DNA from: Perca fluviatilis
Lineage: Eukaryota; Chordata; Actinopteri; Perciformes; Percidae
Direction: 5' to 3'
Assembly (NCBI RefSeq): GCF_010015445.1
Contig: NC_053127.1
Span: forward strand, 31,743,215 to 31,807,214
DNA: 64,000 nucleotides
Of this stretch, positions 37,582 through 49,843 are shown in pieces. The notes beneath the pieces are model-generated. The model had not been told where the DNA came from. It saw only the letters and a list, made by a program, of their open reading frames with translations, and made no database searches. A program made the translations under genes and the position numbers. The stretch's first letter is position 1. Every line of letters starts with the position of its first letter.

Positions 37582-38153
37582 TAGAGCCAGACCGATATAT
37601 CGGTGGGCCGATATTATCGGCCAATACTAGGCATTTTCCAAACTATCTGTATCGGCATTTATAATGGCCGATAAATGAATATTTCAAAAACAAAATAAAA
37701 ATGGACGAAACACCTTTCGACCGTGTTCTGAGTGTTGGCGTTGCATAGTCTGTCCACCAGAGGGCGCTCTACAACGTCGCTGTTGGCAATACTATTTGAT
37801 TTTTTTTTGTTTTTTTGTTATCGTGTATTTGTTCAAAGGACTTTAAGTTTCGTATCTTAAGTTTGTATTTTTATACATTTAATTTATCAGAACTTTAATA
37901 TATTTTGATGTTCCTCTGTTCTGTTGTGACAATAAATCAAGTTTATTTTTAAACTGCATTATCATATTACTTTAGTGAGGACTCCTAAATAACTAAAAAT
38001 AACTAATGTTAGGGAAATCTGAGTATGTTTTGTTGTGCGTTTCTGGATTTTTTAAAAATATATATTGGCCAATATATTGGAATATCATATTTTAAAATCA
38101 CCAAATATTTGAATCGATATCGGCCTTAAAAATCCTTTATCGGTCGGGCTCTA
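37582..38153. mobile_element. hAT MITE with exact 8-bp target duplication
   Basis: The element runs from TAGAGCCAGACCGATATATC to its inverted end ATCGGTCGGGCTCTA. GACATCAT occurs exactly at both flanks (37574-37581 and 38154-38161), the 8-bp duplication expected of hAT insertions. Subterminal ATCGGC/GCCGAT motifs repeat near both ends. The 572 bp contain no transposase frame. The intact duplication suggests a fairly young insertion. Confidence 0.9.
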
Positions 38154-38161
38154 GACATCAT

Positions 38162-40655
38162 CCTCTGTTCTCAAAAGACTTATGAAGATGATACTACCAT
38201 CAAAATACAGTTCAGCTTTTCTGATGTAGACAGACCCATTTTTCATTAGCACTATATATGGATCACTGAATCACTCTTACTTAGTTATAGGTTCAACTTC
38301 TTTCCTGTATAGGGTCTTCTATTGTTACAACTGATGCAAGATAGTCATTGCATATTTTTAAGAATACAGTTTAAAGAACTTGCAGGCTCGAGTTCAAGTT
38401 TAAAAAGTTGTATTATTAGCTGCGAAATAATTATATTTAATGAATGCAATAAATATGAACCATTGGGAATGTTTTTGTCAACTGACTACTCCTGATTTTG
38501 CAGATTTGCCACATGCCTTGTTAAATACACCACTGCAGCAATTGTTTTGTAGTTCAGCACATTTGATAACATACATTTGACACAAGTCACCTGTCTTCTA
38601 ATCCATGGTCGTTGTTAAGGGACATCTTCTAATATCACATTTGTGTAGAGGTTATTTTGCATGCAAGAAGTATAAGATGACATTGAGTCTGGCCTTTTCT
38701 TGAATAATTTACATTCTGACAAACAAAAATACCATTATAGTATTCCTATGATTTGATTATTGTACCTAATGACTTTAAACATATGTACCAAAAGAGAAAT
38801 CAACTGACTGAAAATAAATGACTTTATTGCACATAAAAAATATGTAAGGATATAAATACACAGAGGTGATTGTGATCTATTTGCGTGCATTTTCTTAAGT
38901 TGCACTGCTGTGGCCTCTCAGCACTACTAGCAACTGTGTGGAGGAGGGGGGTAAGGGGGCGCACCGACATTGTTGTCATTACGTAGAATACCTTATGGGG
39001 GCGACAGAAACTACGCAATATGGCTTTAAGCCAAAGACCCCTTAGCTGAAAGAGATGGAGCAGGGACCCCCCTAGTACATATTGTATAAAATGTAGTTGC
39101 ATATTAAACTGGGCCTACAATAATGTGTGGGTGGCCTTAAACCTTTATACACACCTATTGAAATAGGCTATTGAAAGAATTGTTGGCATGATTTTATAAA
39201 TCATGTTGTAATGTTAAAACATACAACATCCTTAGGATTCACTGTATCTGGATGGCTACCTTAATGACTACCTTACTCATTCATTTTTATTCTCACAAAT
39301 AGGTTATATTTGCTAAATTGTTGTACTCATGGTAAGACATTGTCATTTTTTAAATAACTTTCACCCTTTGCAGTCACTCAGAGAAACCACTAGGGGTCCC
39401 GGACCCCTAGTTGAAGAGCTCTGTCGTACCTAATACGTATGTGTACCTAATAAACTGGTGTTTCAGTGTCCTTGTCAAACTGATCACGTAACCCACATAT
39501 TGCCAGTGGCTCCTGATCTGAAGAACACATGACATGCAAAAGCACAATACAGTACATTAAACATACAGCAACATTGAAAGCAATCGTTTTTATTAGCAAT
39601 TCCTGCAAAGGAGTAGCTCTCTTTGCAGAATCAAAATTTAGTGAAAGTATACTGACCAAACTGAAAATGTAGTAACAATACATCTGAAAAACAGAAGGCA
39701 TGAACGACAGTGAAATATTAAAAAAGCTACAGTGTGTAAGCAATGCAACAGGATCATTCCCATTGTTACATCATACTGGTATGCTGGATCTATCTCCATG
39801 TCCTGTAATCATAAATAACTTTTATAATCTAATAGATGTTAAATAAGTCATACGCATGTAATCTGGCAGTGTTATCTAAAACATGGTGCAGCTGACTATG
39901 TGCTGAGTGGAAAACGGAGCATACTGTAACTGTGTCACAGCGCAGACTGGGATGCTTGCAACGTGAATGATAAAGGATCAGTGGCTGATGTTCAATATGT
40001 AGCAGGATGTCATTTTAAAATGAAGAGAGGTATATATTTTATTTTTTGGTGATCCTGCTTTCCTTCAGTAACTTTCATCAGACATTTGAAACTGTTGCAT
40101 CCAACTATGTGTACATGGAGACAGTCATAATAATAAAAACAGTAGACAGCTTTTTCCAGTCTAGTAAAAATGAGAGTCACAGGTTTTGGTGCTGCAAATA
40201 AAAGTTCTTTTGGGAATACTGTGAGTGGAAGTATGATTATTTCTACAATGTATTTCTTCCTGCATGATCACTGACTATGTGTGCTAAATGGCATCGCGAT
40301 AGTGCTCCTAGATTGAAAATGAAATGTATTCCTATTCCATGTCTTCCTATCCTTGGCCAATTATCCGCCCACGAGATGTGTCACAAATAGCTGTTGCTTT
40401 AATAAGTGGTTAAAGGAATAGTTTGGCATTTTGGAAAATATAAAAATAGTTGTGGTTGTGTTTTTATGGCCGACTATGTGCCAGACTGTACCTTAGCCAG
40501 GAGCAGTGGTTTCCTTCACTGTGATGTTACCAGGCAACACAAGATATAGGGTCTTAATTAGTACGTTTTAAGGTGGATTTTTTTCTTCCATAGTCCAATA
40601 GAACTGACAGCGTATGCAGCGTGTCTTGGTTGAGGAGGGGTGGGGGGGGGGGTCG
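38162..40655. other. intergenic and 3' flank of ppp1r14a
   Basis: Minus-strand AATAAA signals for ppp1r14a could be the one at 40038-40043 or others nearer 39.6 kb; I cannot choose between them. The minus frames at 38824-39102 and 39447-39743 match nothing I know. A CCACTAGGGGTCCC / GGACCCCTAGTTGAAGAG stretch near 39390 is a small inverted repeat of repeat origin. Confidence 0.4.
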
Positions 40656-41992
40656 TCAGAGGGTCTGGTTCTGGCCTCGGGTGTGGTGGGAGTGCTGCTG
40701 TTGCCGGGGGTTGTTAAAGTGGTAGGGCTCATGGCGGTAGTGGCTGTGGACGATCACCGGATGCTCGATGCCTTCGCTCTGCAGCTCGTCCTGCTTGTGA
40801 ACGCCCTCCAGCTTCTCCAGCAGCTCTCTGATGAAGCTCTAAAGGGGGGGGGGGAGCACAGCTTAAATAGAGTTTAGTAAGTGTTCCAACAGGTCTTTTA
40901 CATGTGTCAGTACAACCACAATCTTTTATTTGACAGTGTTAGTAACAGGGGTCGATTCTAGGATCAGGCAGTTCTAATATAATCTCATAATCATAACAAC
41001 GTCAGCTAACGTTTTTTGACACTATGATGGAACGAAACCTGACACTTTATAAGTCACAGTGATAACGACCAGTTTGACTCGATGTTCTAACATTCAGCAA
41101 TTTTAGTTGCTTACGTTTCAACTTGGGTTCTAATCTGCGCCATGAAATCACCAAGTTCTTCTCTGGGGACTACCAACGTTAAACTTCACAACCGTCTCCT
41201 GCTCTCCCTCTGACAGATCAGAGAGAGACTCAGCCAAAGGCGGGAGTCTGGCACAACCTCCTCTGATTGGCCAACACTACGTTCCTGTTAACCCTTTCCT
41301 TGACTGGGTTACAGGTGCATAGCATCGCCGACAGACACACAGGATATTAAACCTGTTTCAAGCCCGTTGAACCTGTAATTGTTTGTCGTCTGTCACTAAC
41401 AGACAAGTTCACAAACTCTCACTTGAAGCACTTTTTTTTATTATATTTTATGGGGGCTGAGATGAAGTGTGGGGCTAAAATCAAAAGGTCTAAAATCACC
41501 AATGGTTAGTAAGTATTTCCTAGTCACCCATCTATATATTTCAATGTGATTTATCATTCCCAATAGCTTATCTAATATTCGTGTTGAATTTGACATTAAG
41601 CATGTACACACTAAATCTGGCAATATTCTATTCTATATTTATTGTCAGCAAATCTAATCAAAAGACCAATGCTAAAAGCATATGAATGTATAGAGTAGGT
41701 AATTAGAGGTTAACCTGCAACACACAGACAGGCAGGCAGCAGCACAAGATACATCTGTGCTTGGTTCTCTGCTACACACATTATCACAGCTAAACACATC
41801 TGCAAATTCCTCTCTTCAGCACTAGCTTCAATTGAAACATTGTTGATTTCAACTAAGACGGTTTACATTACCTTAATGTAAACTGAAATATATAACTGGA
41901 ACATTTATAAACATTGTTGAAGTCTGCCGACCCTCAGTTTGTGAGAGGTGAAGATAGCCTAAACAATAGGAGGTGTGTGTGTTTGTGTGTTT

Positions 41993-42042
<50 letters not shown>

Positions 42043-44010
42043 GATGGGAGTGTATGTGTGTACTAAGTACAAAGAGGACATTTTAAGAAAGAAATGAAGA
42101 GCTCTGGTAAAAAAAACCGTACTGTTGCAGAGGAGGGATGTGGTCATTTTAAGGGGAAGGATCCCAGTTAGATACTTTATATGGAAACATCTCAATTACT
42201 TGCCACTGACGGAAAGACAGCATTAATAAAATCACTATTGCAGTACAGGCCTTATTAGCTGGATAAGCATTCTACCATTTTGTTCCAAGACCAATATTAA
42301 ATGACTAAAACAACGGCCCTTATCAGAACACTAAACAAGCAGCAATTGGGAGTGAAATAGTGGCAAATAAATGTAGTGTTTGGTCATTTCCCACCCTTTT
42401 TTGTTGAGTGTTCATACAGTATGTCCATAGATGGAAAAAGGCCTTGGAGAGCAGATGAGCGGAAGGCCACTGAGTGGGGAGGGTTGCTGCTGTTTTGTGT
42501 TGTGGTGTAAATGTGTTGCTCACAAGTTACTTTTCAACACTGTCAAAATAGGTCCCAACTTAATAAATACTGACCAAAAAAAACCTGCTTATTCTTTCTA
42601 TAATCATCAGACATCAGCAGTAGTAAAGTTGATTCTAGTCTTTACAATGAATAAAGATCTCAGGGAAGGGGAACTGTGCTTTGTCAAAATCTCACACAAG
42701 CAATGGAAGTTGTTGTTTTGTGTGAGTCTGTTCATGCATTTATGTAAAAACATGGGTCACATGATGTGGCATATTTCCTGGAAACCTATTTAGTTGAAAG
42801 CTGCTGTTTGTTGTTTGCTTCCTGTAATTATCCCTCCTTTTTAGACTAGCCATTAGGATATGCCACTTTCCAATGAAAGAGAAAAATAAGACTTCAGCAG
42901 TCTGAGATAGGCAAATCAACCTTCGAATGTTACACTGGTTTTGGTGTGAAATTCATATTTTGTGTTACGGTCCATCCACATCAGCTCAGCACGGAAACAC
43001 GCAAACTGTTTTAAAAAGACTTGAACGTTGGAAGATGCCCACTTCATTTGATTACTCAGACCATTGAAGACTCATATTAACTTCAGATAAACTGATTCTG
43101 ATATATTTTTGCACAGACCAAGAACTGGGAATTGTTGGAAAGGGATCTTAGTTTAAACAGGAGGAATGATTACAGCACGCAGAAACTGTTTCTGTGTTGT
43201 ACACGAACCTATCTTTTAAAGATGCTCCACATCAGAGTCCAATAAACTAGAAAAGAAAAAGCAGCAGCTCCGCTGACCCTCCCTGCTCTTTTGCCTGTGT
43301 TTGCATCTTTGATCAGGCCACAGCGAGGCGGAGACCAACGCTCTAGTCCAGAAAGACTCATTGTTTCAGGCTTAAAATGAAAAGAAAAAGGCAAGAGGGC
43401 ACAGAAAGCCATTGTTGAGGCATGTGGAGTGACTATAGGATGAGGCATCCAAAGCTGCAGCTTCAGTTTAGGTGCATTTGGCCAGTGTGTGTATGTATGT
43501 ATGTATGCATTGATGTATGTATGTATATGTAATGTGTGCATCATCATGACTCATCAATTTCCAAGTTCAAACATACCTCTGTGCTGCTACTGCACTTTTG
43601 AAGAAGCTCCTGTTAAGAAAAGGGGCATTACTTTGTTACAAACCAGCCACATAAATATATTTTAATTTTCAATATTCAACCATAAATACTGCAATGTTTC
43701 ACTTAAAAAAATCTCCTTCAGTAATAAGTACTGTACAACGATATTAACTCTTGCAAACATGCCTATTTGAGTGACTCTCTCAACAAAATCTGTGCGTCTT
43801 GGTGCAGAAACTCTCTAATCGTGAGGTGAAATGAAACCATTAACAATGCTGTTGCTGTATCATTTAGAAAATCCTCGCCATAACCCTCTTATACAGTATG
43901 ATATACATGCTGCTCATGTTACCTGTAACTTTTTGACTCTCTCCTCATCATTAGGCAGGTCAAGCAAGTCATCAATGTTCACCTCCTCTGGCATATCACC
44001 TTCCTGATGT

Positions 44011-44051
<41 letters not shown>

Positions 44052-45399
44052 TAATGAGTCACCATACATTTCGTACGTACGGTACACACAAGTAAGTAAA
44101 GGAACAGCTCTATGAGGATTGTACAGTAAGACAATAGGGGGATGCAAAAGTGCAAATGGTGCTGGAATAAATAAATACATATTAATTGAATAGGTTGCTG
44201 AGGTAGGTGGATACGACAGTATATTTACATGTTTAAATGCTGTGTTAAAAACTATAAAATATATAATTTACTGAAAGGTGGATGCCCGGCAGTATTAAAC
44301 AGGGATTGATCCTGACACTGTGGACTGGTGTGAAGTGTTCATCATAGTTGACGGCCTGTGGGAAGAAACTGTTCCTGTGTGCGCTTGTTTTGGCCTACAG
44401 GGTTCTGTAGCGACTACGAGAGAGGAGAAGCAGAAACCGGTTGTGTCCGGGGTGTGATGGGTCTGTAGAAATGCGTCTTGTCTGTTTCCTGACTCTGGAG
44501 GAGCATAAGTCCTGGATGGAGGGCAGGTTGGCACCAATGATTTTCTCTGCAGTCCTGACTGTCCGATGCAGTCTGACTGTTCCTGTCCTGTTTGGTGGCC
44601 AATTTAACCAAACAGTGCATTTACATGCAGTTTAAAATCCTTACCTGAATGTTGGACATCCAGAAACCTGAATGATTCCACAGCAGACAGTGTTGTTGAG
44701 CATGGTGATGGAGACCAGTGATGGGGGTTTTCTCCTGAAGTCCAGTGTCATCTCCGTTTATCGGTGTTTTAAGCCCCCAACGTCTCCTGGAAGGCACTAG
44801 GATTAGGCAATGGTTATGGTTATGGTTAGGGTTAAGGTTAGGGTTAGGTGCCCTGAAGTCAACGGTTGCAGCGCTGCCTGGAAGGAGACGTTGGGGGCTT
44901 AAAACACCATTGAGCGCCATCTCCACAGTTGTGAGAACGTTCAGCTCCAGGTTGATCTGAGCGCACACGAGGGCCAGCTGTTCAACCTCACATCTGTATG
45001 CAGACTCGTCACCCTCTCAGATGAGGCCGATGACTGCTGTGTCTTTTGCAAATTCCAGGAGTTTACCAGCCGTGTCTCTGTGTCGTTATTGTAGAGGAAG
45101 AAGATCAGTGGGGAAAGTATATATCCCTGTGGGGATATTTTTTTGCCAGCCTCACCTGCTGCCTCCTGTTTGTCAGGAAGTTTGTCATCCACTGACAGGT
45201 GGGGGTCTGGGACAGTGAGCTGGGTGAGTTTGGAGCTGAGGAAGAAGAACGCTGAGCTGAAATCCACAAGCAGGGTCCTTGCGTATGCCCCTGGGGAGTC
45301 AGAGTGTTGCAGGATGTAGTGCAGTCCCATGTTGATTGCATCATCCACTGAGGTGATTGCCCGGATGTAAATTGCACAGGGGCCAGCCGGGGGGGGTGT

Positions 45400-45431
<32 letters not shown>

Positions 45432-47005
45432 GCTGTGCGTGTGTGTGTGTGGAGGGGGGAGGGGGATTGTTGGTGATGTCCTGCAGGCCTCTCTACACAG
45501 ACGCAGAGTCGCTGGCTGAGAAGCGTGTGTGTACATATGTGAACCATGTTCAACATGCAACTGAAGACTTCAGAATGCAAAGCCGGCACACTTTGCATAT
45601 CCATCACTTGTATGTTTAGGCTCTGGGGACTGAATAGTAACAATGTTCAAGTAGTACTGTAACAGTGGCTTGTTCTGTTTGAACAAACAGCCATTGTACC
45701 AGCTGATCTGGGCGAAAGAGACTCATCCACCCATCCATACCACTGCATTGATTGTGTAATTCCCTTGCCACATACAGGACTCCAGCTCTTCATCTGCACA
45801 CACTAAAACTCATACAGGCAGGTCCTTCTCACCGGAAAAACTGATACAATAAGAAGAGTTTCTCTGTTTTTGTGCGTGGGACATGACTTGCTTCAAGAAA
45901 CTTACTTGTCTTGAGTGGTTTTGTTATCCTCATGGGACATTTTACAACAACAAAACAAATTCAAAGCATTTAAACTATATACTGAATTTTCAAAAGGAGG
46001 ATTTGCTCCTAATGTGACATAAAAGCAATATTTTGGATACAAGGTTCATGTGAATATGCCTGTGGCTTGGGGCAAAACTCTGTGTGAAAGCTGGGCCCTT
46101 CACAGAGCTGCATTATCATTGACATGATCTGATTGCTATTTTCTTACAATCAACATACTTGGCTTTCACAACACAATCCTGCATTTAATGTCCAAAAATG
46201 CACTCGTCTCTCCATGGTGTGCTCACGAGAGACCCCAAGCTCCTGTCAGCTGCCTCAGCGGCCAGATGTGCAGTGTTTACCTCCTCCTGGGACCGACAAC
46301 AACGCCTTCCCTCCTCTGGAACTGCCCCCCTCTTCCATTTCACATCAATTATCCTTCTCTCGGTTCAACCCTGCCCATGTAAGGCAAGCCCCGAGAAAGA
46401 TACCGATCTGAGAGAAGAGGACAGCCGTGGACCTCACAGCTACAGGATGCTGGCCTTGTATGGAGAACCAGTCTGCCCCCCACCTTCCTCTCCACTCAAT
46501 TCAATTCAATTCAATTTTATTTATAGTATCAAATCATAACAAGAGTTATCTCAATACACTTTACAGATAGAGTAGGTCTAGACCACACTCTATAATTTAC
46601 AAAGACCCAATAATTCCAGTAATCCCCCCCCCCAATGAGTCTCAGGACTGCACCATCTTGTTCCAATGCCTGCGTCATTTGCTGTAGCCTAGGTTAAAAG
46701 TGTACATAATCCTTTTTTTTTTTCAAAATCTTTGGATAGGCTATTGTTTAATTATATAACACAGTATGTAATAAGCAGTTTTTTGCTGCTCATCCACCCA
46801 CCTGACCCGAGTACAGCCGGTCCAGGCACTCGTCGATCCACTTCTCCACGTCCAGCCGCCTCTGCAGCTCCTTCCGGTTGTACTTGACGGTAACCCGGGC
46901 ATGTCTCTTCGGGATAGTCCCAACGTGATCCTGCAGCAACCCAAAGTCTGATGAATGAACATCCTCAGTTTCCTCCAGTGTCGCCGCTGTCAGATCGGCT
47001 GCCAT
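40656..47005 (-). CDS. ppp1r14a: protein phosphatase 1 regulatory inhibitor subunit 14A (CPI-17)
   Basis: Four exons join in phase 0 to 166 aa: 47005-46802, 44003-43923, 43609-43577, 40838-40656; all introns are GT-AG. Exon 1 ends with the PP1-inhibitory signature RHARVTVKYNRKELQRRLD and VEKWIDECLDRLYSGQ; exon 2 gives EGDMPEEVNIDDLLDL. The threonine in ARVTVKY is the site that PKC phosphorylates in CPI-17 to make it a potent myosin-phosphatase inhibitor. Exon 3 is ELLQKCSSSTE, and exon 4 starts SFIRELLEKLEGV. The RHARVTVKY form points to 14A and not 14B/C. The N-terminus (MAADLTAATLEETED) and the His/Gln-rich C-terminal tail differ from mammals. The ATG has G at -3 and G at +4. Intron 1 carries a LINE relic; intron 3 is 2.7 kb. 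No coding defect seen. Confidence 0.95.
41973..42040. repeat. (GT)n microsatellite in ppp1r14a intron 3
   Basis: GTGT with two TTGTGTGT interruptions, then about 20 clean GT units. It lies in the intron between the exons at 43609-43577 and 40838-40656. Confidence 0.95.
42815..43200. repeat. dispersed repeat in ppp1r14a intron 3
   Basis: Contains CTTCAGCAGTCTGAGATAGG, CATATTAACTTCAGATAAAC and AGGAGGAATGATTACAGCAC. The same phrases, more or less eroded, are at 33225-33265, 36340-36610 and around the 46-bp array at 1.5-2.6 kb. Non-coding. Confidence 0.6.
44290..45365 (-). pseudogene. LINE reverse transcriptase fragment (Rex1/L2-like), decayed
   Basis: The minus strand encodes pieces of the reverse transcriptase region: DDAINMGLHYILQHSDSPGA then LLVDFSSAF (start of the palm), LSPLIFFLYNND (the cPLLFSLYTND position), and LELNVLTTVEM further on. 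The catalytic FADD box region is broken by frameshifts and substitutions. The frame shifts several times, so it is a dead copy. The fragment lies in intron 1 of ppp1r14a, in the same orientation as the gene. A fold-back element has inserted into it at 44763-44908. Confidence 0.8.
44763..44908. mobile_element. fold-back element nested in the LINE relic, with telomere-like core
   Basis: The 25-bp arms at 44763-44787 and 44884-44908 are perfect inverted repeats (GGTGTTTTAAGCCCCCAACG at the left start). An AAGGCA-containing sub-arm follows on both sides (TGGAAGGCA / TGCCTGGAAGG). The core has GGTTATGGTTATGGTTAGGG then AAGGTTAGGGTTAGG, close to the vertebrate telomere repeat. It interrupts the LINE frame directly after TVEMALNG, so it is younger than the LINE. 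Confidence 0.8.
45397..45431. repeat. short (GT)n microsatellite in ppp1r14a intron 1
   Basis: GTGTGTGTGTTTGTGTG then a clean GT run, close to the end of the LINE relic. A matching (AC)n run lies at 44012-44047, just upstream on the minus strand of the second exon's acceptor. Confidence 0.9.
46495..46635. repeat. dispersed teleost repeat end
   Basis: TCAATTCAATTCAATTTTAT, then CATAACAAGAGTTATCTCAA, TTTACAGATAGAGTAGGTCT and CACACTCTATAATTTACAAA. This ordered text is a common fish repeat terminus. It lies in ppp1r14a intron 1, about 170 bp before exon 1. Confidence 0.65.
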
Positions 47006-47515
47006 GTCTGGTCTGAACTGGTCGGACTGGTCTGACTGGTCTCTCGTCTGTTTTCAACCCCTTATCAAGCACGGGGGGGGAGTGGGGGAGGCGTGCACAC
47101 ACTGCTGCGCTACAGGGAATCTATACAGATCCTGCGAAAACACTGCATGTCTTTAATTCATGAATAATTAATAATTAACTTTATAAAGTGTTTATTACAG
47201 GTTTGCAACTTGGTATCAGGCTCCAGCTGTTTGCTTAGCTCAGTTTGCAAGATAGAACATCAGCACGTCAACAGCCAAAGGTCTCGTGACGCCTAAACTA
47301 TGTCTATGGTAAACAACATCAGCACCCATTGCTAATAAGGAATCCTTAAATGGGCTGATGGAAAATGCCTCTTTAAGAAAAGCTGTCCCACTATTTAGGC
47401 TAGGCCCACTTTGATCATTTTTTTTTTATCATTTCAATTATTTGTTCTTGTACATTGTCCATAAGTCTCTTTTTCATTACCCCCAACCCTAACCATAACT
47501 TTGTTCAGGTAGATT

Positions 47516-47989
47516 GTGTCATTTTGCAGAGATAATGTAAGGGTCACCAGGGCTTCTGTAAGAGGTAACTGTTACACTCAATTTAGGAAGACTAAATTTG
47601 GTCAATCAGCTTTTTCATTTACTGCAGTAGAAAAGTGGAACTCAATTCCACTTCACATTAGATATTGTGTAAGTCTCAGCAGTTTTAAAATGTCCTTAAA
47701 GACTTGGCTGAAGGCGAATCAACTATGTGATCATTGATCGTTTTATAACATGATGTGCCTACCAGCTGGTTTATATGTGAGTAATGCTTGTCACATGTTG
47801 TTTGATGTTAAGCTTTTATCTGTTTTGATAGTATTGTCTGTATTGTCTATATTGTCTATATTGTCCTTTTATCTCCCTTGCCCAGGGACCACAGATGTAA
47901 ATTAGCTGTATAGCTGACTCTGGTACAGGGCCTGAACTGTGCATGGTCCCTGACAAATAAACTAATAAAATAAAATAAATAAATAAATT
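47516..47989 (+). pseudogene. LINE ORF2 3' end with 3' UTR and A-rich tail
   Basis: The plus-strand frame 47516-47737 ends in the typical tail of L2/CR1-group reverse transcriptase proteins: FRKTKFGQSAFSFTAVEKWN, SIPLHIR, then LSSFKMSLKTWL. The stop is followed by a 3' UTR (GACCACAGATGTAAATTAGC, TGGTCCCTGACAAATAAAC) and an AATAAATAAA tail at about 47965-47989. The element is 5'-truncated, as usual for LINE copies. It lies between ppp1r14a exon 1 and the dlc 3' end, in the opposite orientation to both genes. Confidence 0.8.
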
Positions 47990-49015
47990 CCAATTAATCA
48001 GGAAGTTTCATCATATCACTCAGATCTCTGATGTTAAATGTTCTGCCAGCACTGCTCGGGCCTCTTGACTGCTGAATGAAGTCTATAATGTCTATAATCA
48101 GCATAACACCCACGTACCTGTGCACTTGGGTATATATCTCCTAGTCCTAGCACTCCTTCCCTTACCCTAAGGGAAGGCAATTGTCACTTGTCAGGCCGCC
48201 ATTGTAAATAAGAAGCTGTTCTGACTTGCCTGTAAAATAAAAGGTGAAATAATTTTTTTTTAAAACAGGCAGGACAAATAATATGCAAAACAACATTTAA
48301 ATACTTTGGGTATAGGTTTTTAGTATTGGTAACACCTTTTAATACAAAGTGTTACCGTCTTCTTTGTGGGACTCCAAGTGTCCTGTAACGATAGACCTCT
48401 TTGATTAGGTTCCTCTGAACTTAATAATACAATACTTAATTTATACAAGATACATTAAACAGAAACTGGTGACCACTCTAATGAATGAATCCATAATTAT
48501 TGTTATTCTTACCAGCTTCCAATATGACTCAATTCTGCTGGCTATATTTGATTTCTATGTTTTACACATCACAGGGACTCCTGCAGTGTATCAGCCAATT
48601 AGAGTGATAGTTGTGTGACAGAGGTCTACGTGCATATAGATACTTAGCACGTCATAATTATATCTTACATCAAGTAATATCTCATTTAAATGGTGTTAGT
48701 TAAATGATGATTAACGGACATTTTTAAAGCAAAGATGCCAAATATTGTTTGGGGTTTGGGCCCATCGGTTGTACAAAACAGACAACTTGACTCTTTTTTT
48801 GACTAAACGATTAGCCAATTCATTGAGAAAACAATGGGCAGATAAATCAAGAATAAAAATAATTGTTAGTTGCAGCATAAACTCATAACACACTATACCC
48901 AGGCGCCTATAGCATGTAAAAAGACACATTTATAATGTCATCTTAAGTTCCTCTAATACAGTATTCTGTCTATGAAAAACATGGCAGACTTCCAGAATCA
49001 CATCAAAGCAAATCT
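47990..49015. other. intergenic between ppp1r14a and dlc
   Basis: AT-rich; the minus frame 48711-48929 matches nothing. No regulatory site can be supported. It lies just past the 3' end of dlc. Confidence 0.4.
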
Positions 49016-49021
49016 TTTATT
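49016..49021 (-). terminator. polyadenylation signal AATAAA, probable dlc 3' end
   Basis: TTTATT on the plus strand reads AATAAA in the dlc direction. It is about 820 nt past the dlc stop codon, giving a reasonable 3' UTR. Other possible signals are not excluded. Confidence 0.45.
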
Positions 49022-49843
49022 CCACATCACAACCACAACATGATGAAATTAAATAATATGAATGAAAACATGTAACATAACACAAACTTTGGCATGGACA
49101 CAAAATGGCACACGAAGGAGCAACGCGATCACTAGTGTATAAATGATATATATAAATTACAGTAACGGCTGACTTTGTGTTATAAAGCACATTTTCCTTC
49201 TATCCCTGCTCTGAATATCTTTGGGATATTTCACGCAGCCTTCACAGCCCATAAAACATCCAGGTACAACATCAAGCGTCGGTCTTCATTCAGCATCATA
49301 TAAATATATCTTTACATCTGTGACAATCGAAGAGAAGCCATAAACATACGTTGTTTTTTTTTTCAAATAAATAATATAAAGAATAAAAATGATGGTATAC
49401 GCACAATACGGAAATAATATCCAAAGGAAGATTGAAAAGCAAAAAAAAATAAATCAAAGCGAACATTTTAATAACAATAACCCAATAAAAATGGTTTTCC
49501 AAAAGTGGTCAGAGTATTGTGACTTCCTGTATTTGGTTTGTGTTGTAGGTCCTAAGAAAGGTGGATGGTATTATTAGTTTCTTTGGGTCTTAAAACATGG
49601 TAGAGCTTTGCCCTATATACTTTTTAATAATCTTTGTAAAATCATCTTCATCAGAATAGTTCATTCATCAACATTTTGTTTCTTATGCTTACATTTTGAA
49701 TGGTACGTTATCTCCTGCATAAGCAGAGTGGTTTTTTTTTCAACTCATGGATTTGCTCCTTTCTTCACTGTGCATGAAGGCAGAGGAGCAACAAGTGCTA
49801 ATATTCCTTTACCCCTTGTGGACGTCCATGATTTCTCTCGGTT

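Noticed and set aside
44800..44850. Interstitial telomere repeat
   Set aside because: The TTAGGG-like core is short and imperfect and lies inside a fold-back element, so it is not a chromosome-fusion scar.
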